Assembly: GCF_018812025.1 (NCBI RefSeq)
Contig: NC_063049.1
Coordinates: forward strand, 33,629,947 to 33,693,946
DNA: 64,000 bases
Reading direction: 5' to 3'
DNA from: Megalobrama amblycephala
Lineage: Eukaryota > Chordata > Actinopteri > Cypriniformes > Xenocyprididae
Shown: in pieces, positions 48,931 through 60,966 of the stretch
How positions within the stretch are numbered: position 1 is the stretch's first letter
Layout of the letters: each line of letters opens with the position of its first letter
Notes under the pieces: model-generated
The model's database searches: none
Told to the model about the DNA's origin: nothing
What the model saw: the letters and a program-made list of their open reading frames with translations, nothing else
Made by a program: the position numbers and the translations under genes

Positions 48931-49783
48931 CAAATAATGTAATAATTTAGGCAATTAATTTACAATCACTGTTAGCAGTTTAACTGAAGGTAGAAGCAAT
49001 GAGCTCCTGGAAAAAATAATTACATATTAACAATAATTAGGATATACAGAAATTTGGGAATGTCCATGTTGATCCAGATGATTGCGTTTTCTGAAGTCCT
49101 CGCAGGAGTTGGTTAATTTTATTTCACTTTCTTTTGTGGTAGAATATGACAGTCTCGGTTACCATTCACTTTCATTCTGTTGAATGAAATTATTTATTTA
49201 TTTATGAATTAGTTATTTTTTAAATTCATTATGAGATTTTGTTGTGGTAAACACTGATGGGTGAAGAGCGTTTTTGCGCCCTAATTGAAGGGCACTTCGG
49301 GAAGGGATGGGAACGCCGTTTGTAGGCACTTTCCAAACAAAAGTGAACACCTGAATCCCTCTAACAAGGGAAGGCCCTCTACATGCCATGCCATTGTCAC
49401 TTCAAGGAAGTAATTTTATCATTAATAGTCACGTTTATACATATAGATAGGACTATTAATAATATGTGAAATAAGTTTCTTACCTAGGAAATTCCTGTGG
49501 GTGATGGACTCCGCGTTACAGCCGTCATCGTGGAAACATTCCAAGATAATGAGGAAACTGTCTCTCATTGCTCACTTTGCCAAGTGAGTTGCAAACGGAT
49601 TAATTATGACACAAGCACACAGCTCCCTCCAAACTAAGTTCCCACTTCAAGGGCTCGCCCAATATTTTTGCTGAGGTGGGAATTTCTGAGCAGCTCCTTT
49701 TGAAATATGAGTGAGTTACCGATCTGTTTTGCCCTTATGTCCCTTATTGGACACCGTACGTGTGTGTTTATGAATAATTCAAG
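48931..49783 (+). promoter_or_regulatory. wars2 5' flank
   Basis: This sequence precedes the wars2 start codon. From about 49250 it is less AT-rich and free of recognised repeats, fitting a housekeeping promoter. An in-frame TAA (49775-49777) closes the frame just upstream of the ATG. No TATA box is obvious. Confidence 0.4.
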
Positions 49784-52700
49784 ATGGCGCTGTCCATGAA
49801 GTGTAACGTGAAATCTGTATTTCGTTTTATTCACAAGAGTAATTTCTATCGAAGATTATTTAAAGCTGGGAAAGCGACGGGAACGACGGTAAGAAGTTCT
49901 TCTCTTTTTGCCATTTTGTTATTTGGCTGTTTGAGAGCTTTACGGAGGATCTGTTACATGGTTCACCTTCAGTGGAAACCTTCTGCAATACATTGAAAGT
50001 ATCCGACAAGTGTAATTGTCAATCTAAACACATTACAGTAGCCTGTATAGTCTTTTCAAATATAGGCTAATGTGTAAATAACTGCAGTGTTTAAAAAGCG
50101 CCTTTATTAGTTATTAGTTTTAGGTACCAAGTTGCTGAAGCTTTTAAAGGTCTAGAATAGACATTAGTGGCAGTAAACATTTATATATGCAGCATTACAT
50201 GTACAGTAACATGTAGTTAAGCATTTTGAAATAGTTGTTATTTGCAGGGAATTAATTAGGTTCTGCAGTGATGAAGAATTGTAGCTTATTTATGCACATA
50301 CTACCAGTCAAAGGTTTGAAATAATTAAGATTTTTTTTTATTATTAGGATATTAGAATGATTTCTTTAGGATCATGTGGCATTGAAGACTCGATTAATGG
50401 CTATATCATAATATAACTGTTTTTACTGTATTTTTTATTAAATAAATGCAGCCTTGGTGAGCATAAGAGCCTTCAAAAACACTTCAAAAACATTAAGCAT
50501 TAATCATAATTAATAATTAACATTAATCTTTCACTTCTTGTGTGGTAACAATAACAACATTAAGATGATCTCATGATTCTGTAAAAGACAACATGTTTTG
50601 CAGCAGAGTTTGGAAGAACTACATCATGTTGTGATTTGTGAATTTCATTTTATTTCAAACATACATTGGGAAAAGTTTTGTTGTGTTGTGCAACTACTTG
50701 GGTAAAGTTGGTTTTATATTCGCACATTCAGACATCCGTATTCAATAGCCTTGTTAATCACACTACATTGGACATTCAGTGGAAATTCACAAGTAAATAT
50801 GCCATTAAAACAATACTTGCCTATTTTGATCGACTGTGAAAAATGTTGTAAGTTGACAGTCGTTGGTTGTCAATATCATATCGCTGCTTAAAATTCGCAA
50901 ACATTAATTTATTGCACATTTATTGGAAAGTCTGAATTTATCAGAAGTCCGAATGTGCGAATATAAAACCAACTTTACCCAAGTTGTGCAACTCTGCTGA
51001 GAGGTTGTAGGTTCATGACGTCCTTTATTACACTAATTTATCATTTAACTAGAGTTGGTGAATACAGAAGTCTGTAGGCTTGTTTTTGTAAATCAAAATA
51101 AAAAAAAGAGTAGAACAAAATGTTGAAATTTTGTCTACTCCCTTGTGCTGAATTACATTTTTTAAACTATGAAAATAGTGAAAGAAAACAGTAAAAAAAT
51201 GAGTTGTTTAGTTGCGGCATTTCCTTGCTGTGGCTTGGCATATGAGTTGTGGAGAATCTTATATTTTTCTCACTCTTGCTTAACTATCATGAAAGATATA
51301 TTTACCTTGTATGATTAGTGCACAACGAATATTCTCATTTTTACTGTAAATATTCTCAAGACTGTTTAAGCATTTGAAGGTCTTTGAATTTTATTGTATA
51401 GATTTGCGCGCTTTGTCAAAAGACAGAAACTTTCTTGAAATATTTGGTAACACTTTATTTTAGGGTCTTTTAACAAGTTTCTTATTAGCTTGCATATTAC
51501 TAGAATATTGGCTATTTATTAGTACTTATTAATGCCTTATTCTGCATGACCTTATTTTACATTCTTAATCCTACCCAATACCTAAACTTAACAACTACCT
51601 TACTAACTATTAATAAGCAGTAAATTAGGAGTTTATTGAAGGAAATAATAGTTTATATGTGTTCCCTATACTAAAGCGTTACCAAATATTTTTAAGTTTG
51701 GTATGAAATGCAAACTGTGATAGTCTTTTCTTTCCTATAGATCTTATAGTAGTGCCATATCAGGAATGAAAATGAGGCTGTGAGAGATAGAAGTACAGTG
51801 TGTTCAATGGATTGTACAGTTGATTTAACAACATACATTGTTCAGCTGATAAAACGTCTTTTCGGGAAAAAAGTAAAAAAAAAAAAAAAGTTTTGAAAGT
51901 TATGAGTTCTGAAAATGACGTGATCTAGACCTTTTTACAGTGCTTTCCATTACTGTAAGTCTATCCCTTAAATCCATGTTTTCATTAATGTTAGATTCAA
52001 TGTCTAATCAGGATAAGGTCTATTGTGATGTATATCCGATTGAAGAAAAAGACTGAAGACTTCTTGAACAAGAAAAAAAATGTCGGGACGGGACTTGATT
52101 TTGTTCATCAGGAATTGATTGGATGGTTGTGGTTTGCAACTGCTGTGATCTCATGTGAGTGACAGGTTGATCCCGCCCTCACCCTAGTAATCACATCATC
52201 AGAGAAGAGAAGAGGTGTCGAGGGCACATATTAAAAAAAAAAACTGTGAATACTGCAATATTCCATAAAAAAAAATAAGAATTATCAGTTTTGACAGAAA
52301 ATATCCATGAACTACTTTTTATTATTATTATTATTTATTAATAATTAAACCTTGGCTATACCACTTTTATATCTGGATTATCTTGCCCCTCAATGCAAAA
52401 CTCACTCATTCTTGCTCAATTAGCCATGTCTCACTGTTAGAAACCATCCTAAAATAACACTGATTGTAACAGCCATTACAGCCTTTTTTCTATATGGGAA
52501 TCCTGGTTCTCAAAGTGAACTGGAGTATGTTAAGGAACTGTTAATTAAACAGTGCAATTCCCAAAGTGTATGTAACCCTAACTGGACCTAAGCACAGTAA
52601 ATTATAACTTGTGAGCCTTTTACTGAGCATGTGAAGCCCTCACTGCCTTGACTTGATTGACAACCAGGTTTTATTTGATGACTTCTGCACACTTGCCGTG

Positions 52701-55700
52701 TAGGAATGTGCGTCCACCGCTGGCAGCCAGTCTCTGTTTTGTTAACTACAGGCAGTGTGTCGTTTGGGACACTAAAGTGCGGAGTGCTGCGACTGTGGGA
52801 GTGAGGTTACAGAAAGACGTCAAAACCATCCCAGCAGTCCTGTATTACCAGCAACAACATTTGAAATGAGGTGTTGGTTTTCATTTGTTTTAATTTTCTC
52901 CAAATGTCGGGGACCGCGTGCTAATGCGGATGTTCGCAATGCTGCTAGGTGTGATGTGCGTCAAAATATGGAGTGTATTCCTGGCAAAGGAAGGGTTATG
53001 AAAAGTCATTTAAATATGGTGTGAAAAGCCAGAGATGAGCATGGATTTTTCTTTCCAAGTATAAGTGAGAGGGGAATTTAACCTCATGCCTATGCCTATA
53101 AATAAATGTTGTTTATAAAATGTCAAAAAAGTCTCAATTAATCAACTTGTTAAGCACTTTAATACGGGTGTGTTAAAAACAAGTTTTGACTAATTAAATT
53201 CAGCATTAACCTTTCGCTCTGTGTTGAAAACTCTTGTTTTGTTTCTGGAGCTGTTGAAATCCCCCTGTCGTGTAAGTGTTTTATGCACTTATTTAGACAA
53301 TAAAACTGATGTCAGTTTTAAGCTTTTGTTCCAATCACATCCTGAAACTTCCCTGATTATCCTTCCATACGTTGCAGCGTGAGGCAGCAGGATGCAGTGG
53401 GCCTTCGCTCCAAGCTGTGTTATAAAACATGACGCTCCCTATCCGGCCCTTAATCGCCTGTGGTCTTAATGGCTGATATCAGTCATCTCAGCCTTGTGTT
53501 GCACGAAAAGGAAACGGCTCTTAATTCTTCTTCAGGTCTAAATGCTCTAACTCTCATGTCAGCTAAAACCATTAAACGTACTCCCAGAGCCGCCCGGAGA
53601 GGAAACCGTAGGAAAGGAGGCTCACATGAGCTTGGCCTGATTATATTTATTAATTACGCGATTTGTTTTAACATGTCAGCTAAGCACTTTATTTCACTCT
53701 CCACTGCGTAATTCGGTTAATCATTCTGAAGGATGAATGCAATATGTGCTGAATAAATCCTCCTGACCCCTCTAGCGCTCATAATATTTTTGATAATTTA
53801 GTGTATTTTGGCTCTAAATTCCTGTAGAGTAATGCTGGAGTTTTGTGCCATACCCCGTAGACTTATGGTAACAGAAAATCTGACGTAGTTAATTGAATTG
53901 CACCCACTATCTGGTATCAAGCTTCTGGGCAGTGCTCAAACCAACAGTCAGCTCTGCAGGAAATTAGAAAAAAACCTGGCTCATGAGTTCCTGAGTGTTA
54001 CCATAATTACACCTTGATAAATTTATGAGGTGTATGCAGGTTATTTCTGCTTCGTTGTGACTTTTATGTGTTTAATTTGTCAATAGTAGGCTAGCGCCTC
54101 TGCGTTTTTCCTGTCGAGGCTCAAAGGGGAAAAAAGGTCAAAGTGGGTTTGTCCTTTATTAGCATAGCGTAGTTTATAAAGAGAGTCCAAATATCGCAAT
54201 ATAATCCATGCAAGACATTTATCATTCTCCATGCCAGGCGTTGGGTTTTGGTTTGAGATTCCGGCAGCCTTTTCTGTGTAGCTTGCAAATGATTATATTT
54301 CATGTCAGACTAAGCGTAACCTATCTTTTAATATGTAACGCGATCGGCAGAGGGAGGATTGTAGTGAAAGAAAAGCGATTGGTCCTAAACGGTTCAGGGT
54401 TTGGCCTCCGAGCCGCGGTCCGTAGTGGAGCGTCTGTCCCGTCCTGGTTATTTTTGGAGCGCGGTGCGGCCCTTTCTGCTGGGAGCGCTGTTTTTGAAGG
54501 GACTCCAGCCCCATTAATCAGGCCGGGGACCCCACGGTGTGAGAGGGCCCCCAGCCCTGGCTCTCCACACTGCGAGTTTCTGTTCCTCTCCCTGCGCTCT
54601 CCGCACAGTGTGAAGCGTAGAGGAACCTCATCAATCTCACCTGTCCGAAACGTCAACCGCAGATTTAATCAAACGCTCCGTCTCCTGCCCCCCTGCCACC
54701 TCCTGTACGCCACCCTCCTCCCCACAAAATACCTCTTCTTTTGGTCTGTCTCCTGCTCATTCTTTCGCTGCTTTTTTGGCTTTGTCACTCATGCTTTCTC
54801 TAATGTGTTTTCCCCCCGAAACGGGTCTCGTTCCTGTTTTATTTTCGGTCGTTCACACTTCACGCTTCAAGCTGAGTGTGTTTCGGTACGGCGAAAGCAC
54901 ACATTCCCCACCGTTTCGGGCACGGGAAGGTGCATAAAAATGATTTTCTGCTCTATGCTTCACCAAAGCCGGGCTTTGTTGGGTAGCCCAGCGGAGAGTG
55001 GCAGGATTAAGGCATGTGTTTCTGCTGTTCAGCGTGATGTCTGTTTTAATAGGGTGAGTGAGGCGATGCTGATAGACACTGTAACAGTAGGTTCTGTGTG
55101 TCTGAAGCTTAGTGGGGGACAAATGGACTGGGGCGGGAGGGTCAAAGGTGCCGTTCAGAACCGGCCTCACGCTCCCTCTCTGATATCAGCTCCTGTGGAG
55201 AGCTTCTCCACATTTACTGAGCTGCTGATGCTTTCCTGCAGAACCATAAAGGGTGGTGAAAGGTAGTGTTGGAATTGGCATGCAAAGATGGCCGTCTCTG
55301 CTGGGATGTCAGAGTCCAGCTAGTTTCGTCAAGGTCTTGATGGTTCTTTAGGGTTCTTCTCATTTCTTGGTGAATGTCTCTTCACTGTAAAAAATGATGT
55401 GATCCATAATTCATGGCAACATATGTTTTTCCATTACTTTAACTCATCAAAATAATTGAACTAATTTCAACTGTATTTTTAAAGGTGCTATAGAGGATGT
55501 TTTTGACGACTGAGAAGCCAAAGGCTGTTAGTGAGTTTTTTAAATGAGCGCATGCGTAAGAACAACCCCCCTCCTTCACATCTCATTTCGAGGGAACGCC
55601 TCCCAAAACTGTATTGGAGTATTGGAACATGAGTGTTTGTTTACCACCGGCATTCGCTGTGTCGTGTTAGTGGATTCATTATGTCAGACTCACCGCAGGT

Positions 55701-58700
55701 AACTCATAATCTGCAGTTGTTACTCCTGACAAAAACATTGCATGCGGCGCCTGTGGAGTGTGGAAAGTTACTGGAGCGCGCAGCAGCGCACGTCTCTCAC
55801 AAGGAATGTAATGGCAGTGATTGACAAGCCAGAGGGCCAATCGTTTATGCAATGATCACACAAACGATTGGCTGATGTTTTTAAGGCCCTACCTTGTGCA
55901 CAGATGAAGTATATTGATATTATTCCTTTGAGTGCACCTAATAAATAGTCTTTTATCAGTTAGTAAAGACAGTTTCAAGTAATATTGCAAAAATGTATAA
56001 AACAAAACATCCTCTATAGCACCTTTAAGTTATATTATACAACTAGACTAGGTAATTACTAGGTATTAAAAACTGTTAATGAGTTGAAATGACTTAATTT
56101 AAGGCAGTAGCTGAACTTAATTTTTAAATTTGGTGGATTTTTTTTTTTATTATTAGAAATTTTTGTTAATTACAGTCCATCTCCAATTTTAATTTGGACA
56201 TCTAATGGAGACCCGATGTTTTGCGTAAATACAACAGTAAATAAAATCTTCCTGAAATCAAAAATTGAAATGATTCAATCTTTTTTTTATGTTTTTATTA
56301 TTTAATAGGTTTTCTGGATGTCTTTCCTTTTACCAAGTGACAGATAACATTTTTTTTGATTGATTTTGATTGGACACACCGCCTTTGACGTCAACAAAAG
56401 ATATGAGAAGTGTTTGAAAAGCTGATTATCTATATGATTAGTTGCATGTAATCATTTGCATTTATAATTGTTTTTTTCACTGCTCTATGACCCTTATTAA
56501 AAACCTCTGGCTTAGTCCTTTTAAGCATGAAAATATAACATCTTTATATATTCTCTTATAATTGTTTTTCCATCACTCTAACTGTCCTGCAATACTTTCA
56601 ATACTTTTTTGATACAGAAGAGTCAGTCCATCTCAAGTGGTCAAATGGAGGTTCTTGACCTACACTGGAACACACACAGACGTTCTTACAATTAAATACT
56701 CCTACAAAGTGCCTACATGAGTGTAAGAACAGGGATTGTAGGTGTACTATGTAACCCTATCGGCTTGCGCACACACTTTTACGGTTTAATGTGTACTCCA
56801 TATGGTAGACTTGTAAGATTTTTTTTGCAGCACTGTGGTACAACAGTGTTGTGTTTGTCAGTGTAAAACATTAGGAGAGAAGTTCCTGCTCCTGCCAGGT
56901 GTCATCAAGAAGGGGTTTGTGCTGGTGGGACAGCTGAGGAGAGAGAGCAAGTCTAGTAAATTTGAGTAAATGGGTGAAATTATGGTTGGTGAGCATGGGA
57001 ATAGTATCATGATTTTAGTTGTAAAATGAAAGTATTTTATTTCACAACAGGGATGCTGTCTAACATCTGTGTTTGACTTAAAGGATTAGTCCACTTTTAA
57101 ATACACTTTTCCTGATAAATTTACTCACCCCCATGTCATCCAAGATGTTCATGTCTTTCTTTCGTCAGTCGAAAAGAAATTAAGGTTTTTGAGGAAAACA
57201 TTCCAGGATTTTCTCCTTACAGTGGATTTCAATGGCTACCAACAGATTGAAGGTCAAAATTACAGTTTCAGTGCAGCTTCAAGGGTTTTAAACGATACCA
57301 GATGAGTAATAAGGGTCTTATCTAGCGAATCGATCGGTCATTTTCGAAAAAAATACAACCGTTTATGCTTTATAAACAAAATATCGCCTTGAACGTACTT
57401 TCCGCTTCCGCATTCTTCATAACGCTTACGCTGAATGTCCTACGCCTTCCCTATTCAAGTTTCAGAAAGAACGCGGCGCCAGTTTCGTTTTTTTCCGTAA
57501 CTTGAATAGGGAAGGCGTAGGACATTCAGCGTAAGCGTTATGAAGAATGCGGAAGCGGAAAGTACGTTCAAGGCGATATTTTGTTTATAAAGCATAAACG
57601 GTTGTATTTTTTTCGAAAATGACCGATCGATTCGCTAGATAAGACCCTTATTACTCATCTGATATCGTTTAAAGCCTGGGAGTAAATTTATCAGGAAAAG
57701 TATATTTAAAAGTGGACTAATCCTTTAAGCATTGTTTATTCTTGACTTATTTACAAATTACAATAGAGCCTCAAGACTTGTACATTTCTGTTGAATCATT
57801 TCAGTGTGAAATCATATTGCATAAATACATGGTTTGATGCATGTATTTTACACTGTATAAAATAAATAAGCTTTTTTCATTTAACTTTAGACTAGACAAG
57901 GAAATGTACTGAAAAAAAAAATTATTTATGGCATCAACACAGCCAAATGTAAATAAACACATATAAATAAAAATTGCAGGATTAGGAATTTTTGTATTGT
58001 TTAACTGATATCACTATAATTGTTAAATCCATACCTACACCCTTAATAAATAATGAAGAATGACATTGAAAATGGGCATTTTTCAGGTTACTATGTAATA
58101 CCCATTGAATAAAGTTCCCCCATCATCACACCAGCTGCCAAAAAAATTGATATAAAAAAATCTGATTTTTCAGACATTCCTTCTTGTCGGTAGATGGGAG
58201 GAACGATAGGCTGATTATTCCTTCGGTATTTGGGACTAGTGTTGTTTCAGCTTATGTGTGATTGTCTCAAATGACACCATTACCATGTCTGGATGGTTAA
58301 TGGTCGGCCGGAGGGGAAGAGGGGAATGGCGCAAGGTGAGAACACACATGAACCAGGCTCCTTTCTGCCCCAAATCACTTCTGACACCTCAGAGAGGCCC
58401 TGTGCATTCGGGCCACTGCACTGCAATTACTCACCAAGTAATGGCATAAATAGCCTTCTCCTTCTCTACGTATAGGCTAACTAGCTAATGATACTGGATC
58501 AGTGATTGTATGTATTCCCTTAGCTATAGGCTTCCCTCAAGCCAAACTGATTTCAGATCAGCCATAGATCTCAGATTGTAAATGGGCCCCGAAGTAAGTT
58601 ACCTCATACATGTGATGCAGGTGTTAACAACTATTTTCATGCAAGTGTGCTTTCCCCGTTTGAATGTTCTTATGTTGTAATGTTACTCTTTTCTTAAAGG

Positions 58701-59913
58701 CTACTAGATAATTTGGGAGTTTTGGAAGTTGGAGTTTGGAAATTTTGAATTTAGTTTTTTTGGTAACACTTTAGTTTAGGCTCCAATTCTAACTATCAAC
58801 TAGATGCTTATTAGCATGAATATTACTAGGATATTGGCTGTTTATTTGTTCTTATAAAGCACATATTAATACCTTATTCTGCATGACCATATCCCTTAAT
58901 CCTACCCAATACCTAAACTTAACAACTACCTTACTAACTATTATTAATTAGGAGTTTATTGAGGCAAAAGTCATAGTTAATAGTAAGTTAATAGTGAGAA
59001 TTGGAGCCTAAACTATGACTTGAATATGAATATAAAGTATTTTTAGAGCATCAACTACAGCTAATTAGGTATATCCTCAACTTGCCTGAGCTTACTGCCA
59101 CCATCCACTGTCATAACCTGGCTCATCTAAGCCTGCTATTATCACAATATTTGTCCAGAGGTCAGTGGGTGAGAACTTTCTCTCTCTTTTTTCCCATAAA
59201 GACTAAGGAGTAGGGGCTTCCTTCTCAGTTCAAGCATTTTAAAATGAGCTCTTTGTTTTATTCTTCCCAATCTTTAAATTATACTTTATGGGTTTACAAC
59301 ATCGCACTGCTTTCTTCTATTGCTGTTTCGGGTAGGACCACTACTGTGATTGTTATTCCACAACTATGTCACTCTTTAAAGCTGCTATTGGCTGGCTGTG
59401 AACTGTGGAGTGTTTTCATTGGCTGTGGAGCAGTTCCGCTCTAGCACTCTCTCACCCGGTAGGGTGCTCTGTTAGTGTGAGACATACTTTGGATTTATCG
59501 CTTTGATAACATTCATAAAACTGTGTAAGGCTTTCTTCCTGTAGCTGGACTACCAACTTTTAATACATTCACTTTTATGCTGTCTTTTGTTTCTCCTATT
59601 ACTGTTTGTCTTTCTTCTAAACGGATTATGTCTCCTCCTCTTTTTTTCCCTACAGAGCCTCCCTAAAGGGCAGGTTTTCTCAGGAATCCAGCCCACAGGT
59701 GTTCCTCACTTGGGGAACTATCTGGGAGCTCTAGAGAGCTGGGTGGCCCTGCAGGATGAGTACAGTACAGTCATGTACAGCATCGTAGACCTTCATTCCA
59801 TCACCCAGCCTCAGGACCCTCAGATGCTGCGAGACAACATCCTGGACATGGCCGCCAGTCTGTTGGCCTGTGGCATTGACCCAACTCGCTCCATCCTCTT
59901 TCAGCAGTCTCAA
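49784..59913 (+). CDS. wars2: Mitochondrial tryptophanyl-tRNA synthetase, exons 1-2 (3' part beyond right edge)
   Basis: WARS2 charges mitochondrial tRNA-Trp with tryptophan using ATP (class I synthetase, matrix). Exon 1 is 49784-49888 (donor GTAAGA) and exon 2 is 59656-59913 (acceptor CCCTACAG, donor GTGAGT); both are whole-codon, giving 121 residues. The start has A at -3, G at +4 and an in-frame stop just upstream. Residues 1-35 are basic and free of acidic residues, as expected of a mitochondrial presequence. Residues 43-57 ([15 protein letters not shown]) are the Rossmann start with the HIGH-type signature HLGN (53-56). [10 protein letters not shown] and ILFQQSQ match human WARS2, including the exon boundary after QQSQ. 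The KMSKS loop and anticodon-binding domain are not in the window. The first intron is 9.77 kb, and a TTAA MITE lies 44 bp beyond exon 2. No fault was seen in the visible coding sequence. Confidence 0.95.
50301..50500. repeat. Partial copy of the 26524-27462 family
   Basis: Contains tactaccagtcaaaggtttg at the left and aaataaatgcagccttggtg near the right, with an internal deletion. Confidence 0.68.
50696..50984. mobile_element. 289-bp MITE with 34-bp perfect inverted ends and 9-bp target duplication
   Basis: The left end acttgggtaaagttggtttt continues identically to the complement of the right end for 34 bases, after which mismatches begin. tgtgcaact occurs on both outer borders (50687-50695 and 50985-50993). 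A 9-bp duplication excludes the Tc1, TTAA and standard 8-bp hAT classes and fits Mutator-like elements best. The interior is non-coding. Confidence 0.88.
51446..51683. mobile_element. 'GGTAACACTTTA' hAT-type MITE, copy 2
   Basis: The ends are ggtaacactttattttaggg and ctaaagcgttacc. The 8-bp flanks aaatattt (51438-51445 and 51684-51691) are identical. Confidence 0.88.
52060..52215. repeat. Interspersed repeat, copy 2 (uninterrupted)
   Basis: It contains gggacgggacttgattttgt and ggatggttgtggtttgcaac, then gtgagtgacaggttgatccc, matching both halves of the copy at 39905-40270 without the 183-bp insertion. Confidence 0.78.
52216..53339. other. wars2 intron 1, unremarkable part
   Basis: AT-rich; one plus-strand frame of 70 codons (52657-52869) lacks splice context and recognised similarity. 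Confidence 0.35.
53340..53740. promoter_or_regulatory. Candidate conserved non-coding element in wars2 intron 1
   Basis: Repeat-free, moderately GC-rich island with closely spaced homeodomain-type cores (ctgattatcc, cccttaatcgcc, tcttaatggctg, accattaaacg, tattaattacgcg, gtaattcggttaatc) and a gggaagtttc-like inverse. It ends abruptly into AT-rich DNA. Function as an enhancer, possibly of a neighbour such as tbx15, is inference. Confidence 0.42.
54208..55266 (+). other. 352-codon open frame in a CpG-containing island of wars2 intron 1
   Basis: One plus-strand frame stays open from 54208 to the TAG at 55264-55266. The translation is rich in Cys, Ser, Phe and Arg, has no domain I recognise, and its first 40 codons run through ordinary intron-like sequence. 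Other frames are also unusually open (111 codons at 54321-54656 and 105 codons at 54853-55170, minus strand), so general stop-codon depletion is the likelier cause. The island has many CpG (cctccgagccgcggtccgta) and a ccccattaatcaggccgggg core. Best read as a candidate conserved element or alternative promoter, not a gene. Confidence 0.25.
55479..56028. mobile_element. TTAA MITE, family 3
   Basis: Borders TTAA at 55479-55482 and 56025-56028. The ends are TTAAAGGTGCTATAGAGGAT and the mirror, catcctctatagcaccttt followed by AA. The interior is not palindromic throughout. Confidence 0.88.
56029..57077. other. wars2 intron 1, nothing recognised
   Basis: AT-rich sequence with no repeat family or exon identified. 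Confidence 0.4.
57078..57728. mobile_element. TTAA foldback MITE, family 2 (copy G), nearly perfect palindrome
   Basis: Borders TTAA at 57078-57081 and 57725-57728. The ends are AAAGGATTAGTCCACTTTTA and the mirror. The inner arms (about 57295-57475 and 57497-57670) are almost identical complements, including tgaatgtcctacgccttccc; the outer left arm has extra sequence not matched on the right. High arm identity points to a recent origin. Confidence 0.92.
57729..58761. other. wars2 intron 1, nothing recognised
   Basis: 58240-58460 is somewhat GC-richer (ggtcggccggaggggaagag) but carries no supported exon. Confidence 0.35.
58762..59018. mobile_element. 'GGTAACACTTTA' family copy 3, right end decayed
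   Basis: It begins ggtaacactttagtttaggc and shows the internal block aatcctacccaatacctaaa shared with the copies at 51446 and 62637. The right end (ggagcctaaactatgact) lacks the terminal GTTACC. Confidence 0.75.
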
Positions 59914-59957
59914 GTGAGTCTTGCTTTGAAGACTTGCTTCCAAGTAAACAACATGTA

Positions 59958-60677
59958 TTAAGGAATTAGTTCACTTCAGAATTTCCTGATAATTTACTCA
60001 CCACCATGCCGTCCAAGATGTTTGTCTTTCTTTCTTCAGTCGAAAAATTAAGGTTTTTGAGGAAAACATTCCAGGATTTTTCTCCGTATAGTGGACTTCA
60101 CCAGGTTTGGATGGGTTGAAGGTCCAAATTGCAATTTCAGTGCAGCTTCAAAGGGCTTTACATGATCCCAGCTGAGGAACAAGGGTCTTGTCTAGCAAAA
60201 CGTTCAGTCATTTTTCTAAAATAAAAAAAATAATCTAACTTTTTAACCACAAATGTTTATCTTGCACTGCTCTGTGATGCGGCACGCATTACGTAATCGC
60301 GCTGGAAAGGTCATGTGTGACGTTGGTGGAAATACCGATCCAGTGTCTACAAAGCGAACGTGATGACGTTTTTCGCCCTACCACGGTACTTTGAATTTTT
60401 TTTTTTTTTTAATGTTTAGAAAATGACCTATCGTTTCACTAGATAAGACCCTTATTCCTCTGCTGGGATCGTGTAGAGCCCTTTGAAGCTGCACTGAAAC
60501 TGCAATTTACAACCCATTGTACTTCACTGAAGTCCACTAAATGGAGAAAAATCCTTGAAAGTTTTCCTCAAAAACCTTAATTTCTTTTTGACTGAAGAAA
60601 GAAAGACATAAACATCTTGGATGACACGGAGGTGAGTAAATTATCAGGAAATTTTTAATTCTGAAGTAATCCTTTAA
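59958..60677. mobile_element. TTAA foldback MITE, family 2 (copy H), next to wars2 exon 2
   Basis: Borders TTAA at 59958-59961 and 60674-60677. The arms carry ccgtccaagatgtttgtctt and its mirror, as in the other family 2 copies, but the core (60280-60390) differs from theirs. It starts only 44 bp after the exon 2 donor. Confidence 0.87.
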
Positions 60678-60683
60678 TTCACA

Positions 60684-60966
60684 TTAAAGGGATAGTTCTT
60701 CCAGACGTGAATATGTTGTCATCATTTACACAGTTGTTCCAAACCTGTAGGAATTTCTTTCTTGTGCTGAACACAAAAGAAGATATTTTGATGTTTTTAT
60801 TCACACAGTGACAGACAATGGAGTTCAAAGCAACTCTTTCATTGTATGAAAAAAAAAAAAAAAAAAAAAAATCTACTTTTGTTTTCCACAGAACAAAGTA
60901 AGTAATGCAGGTTTGGGACGACATGAGGGTAATTGATTACAGAGTTTAAACTATCCCATAGTTTAA
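60684..60966. mobile_element. TTAA MITE with GGGATAGTTC ends
   Basis: The left end is TTAAAGGGATAGTTCTTCC; the right end ggtttgggacgacatgaggg is followed by a decayed terminus (actatcccatagtttaa). An A-run sits inside (60849-60871). Confidence 0.75.
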
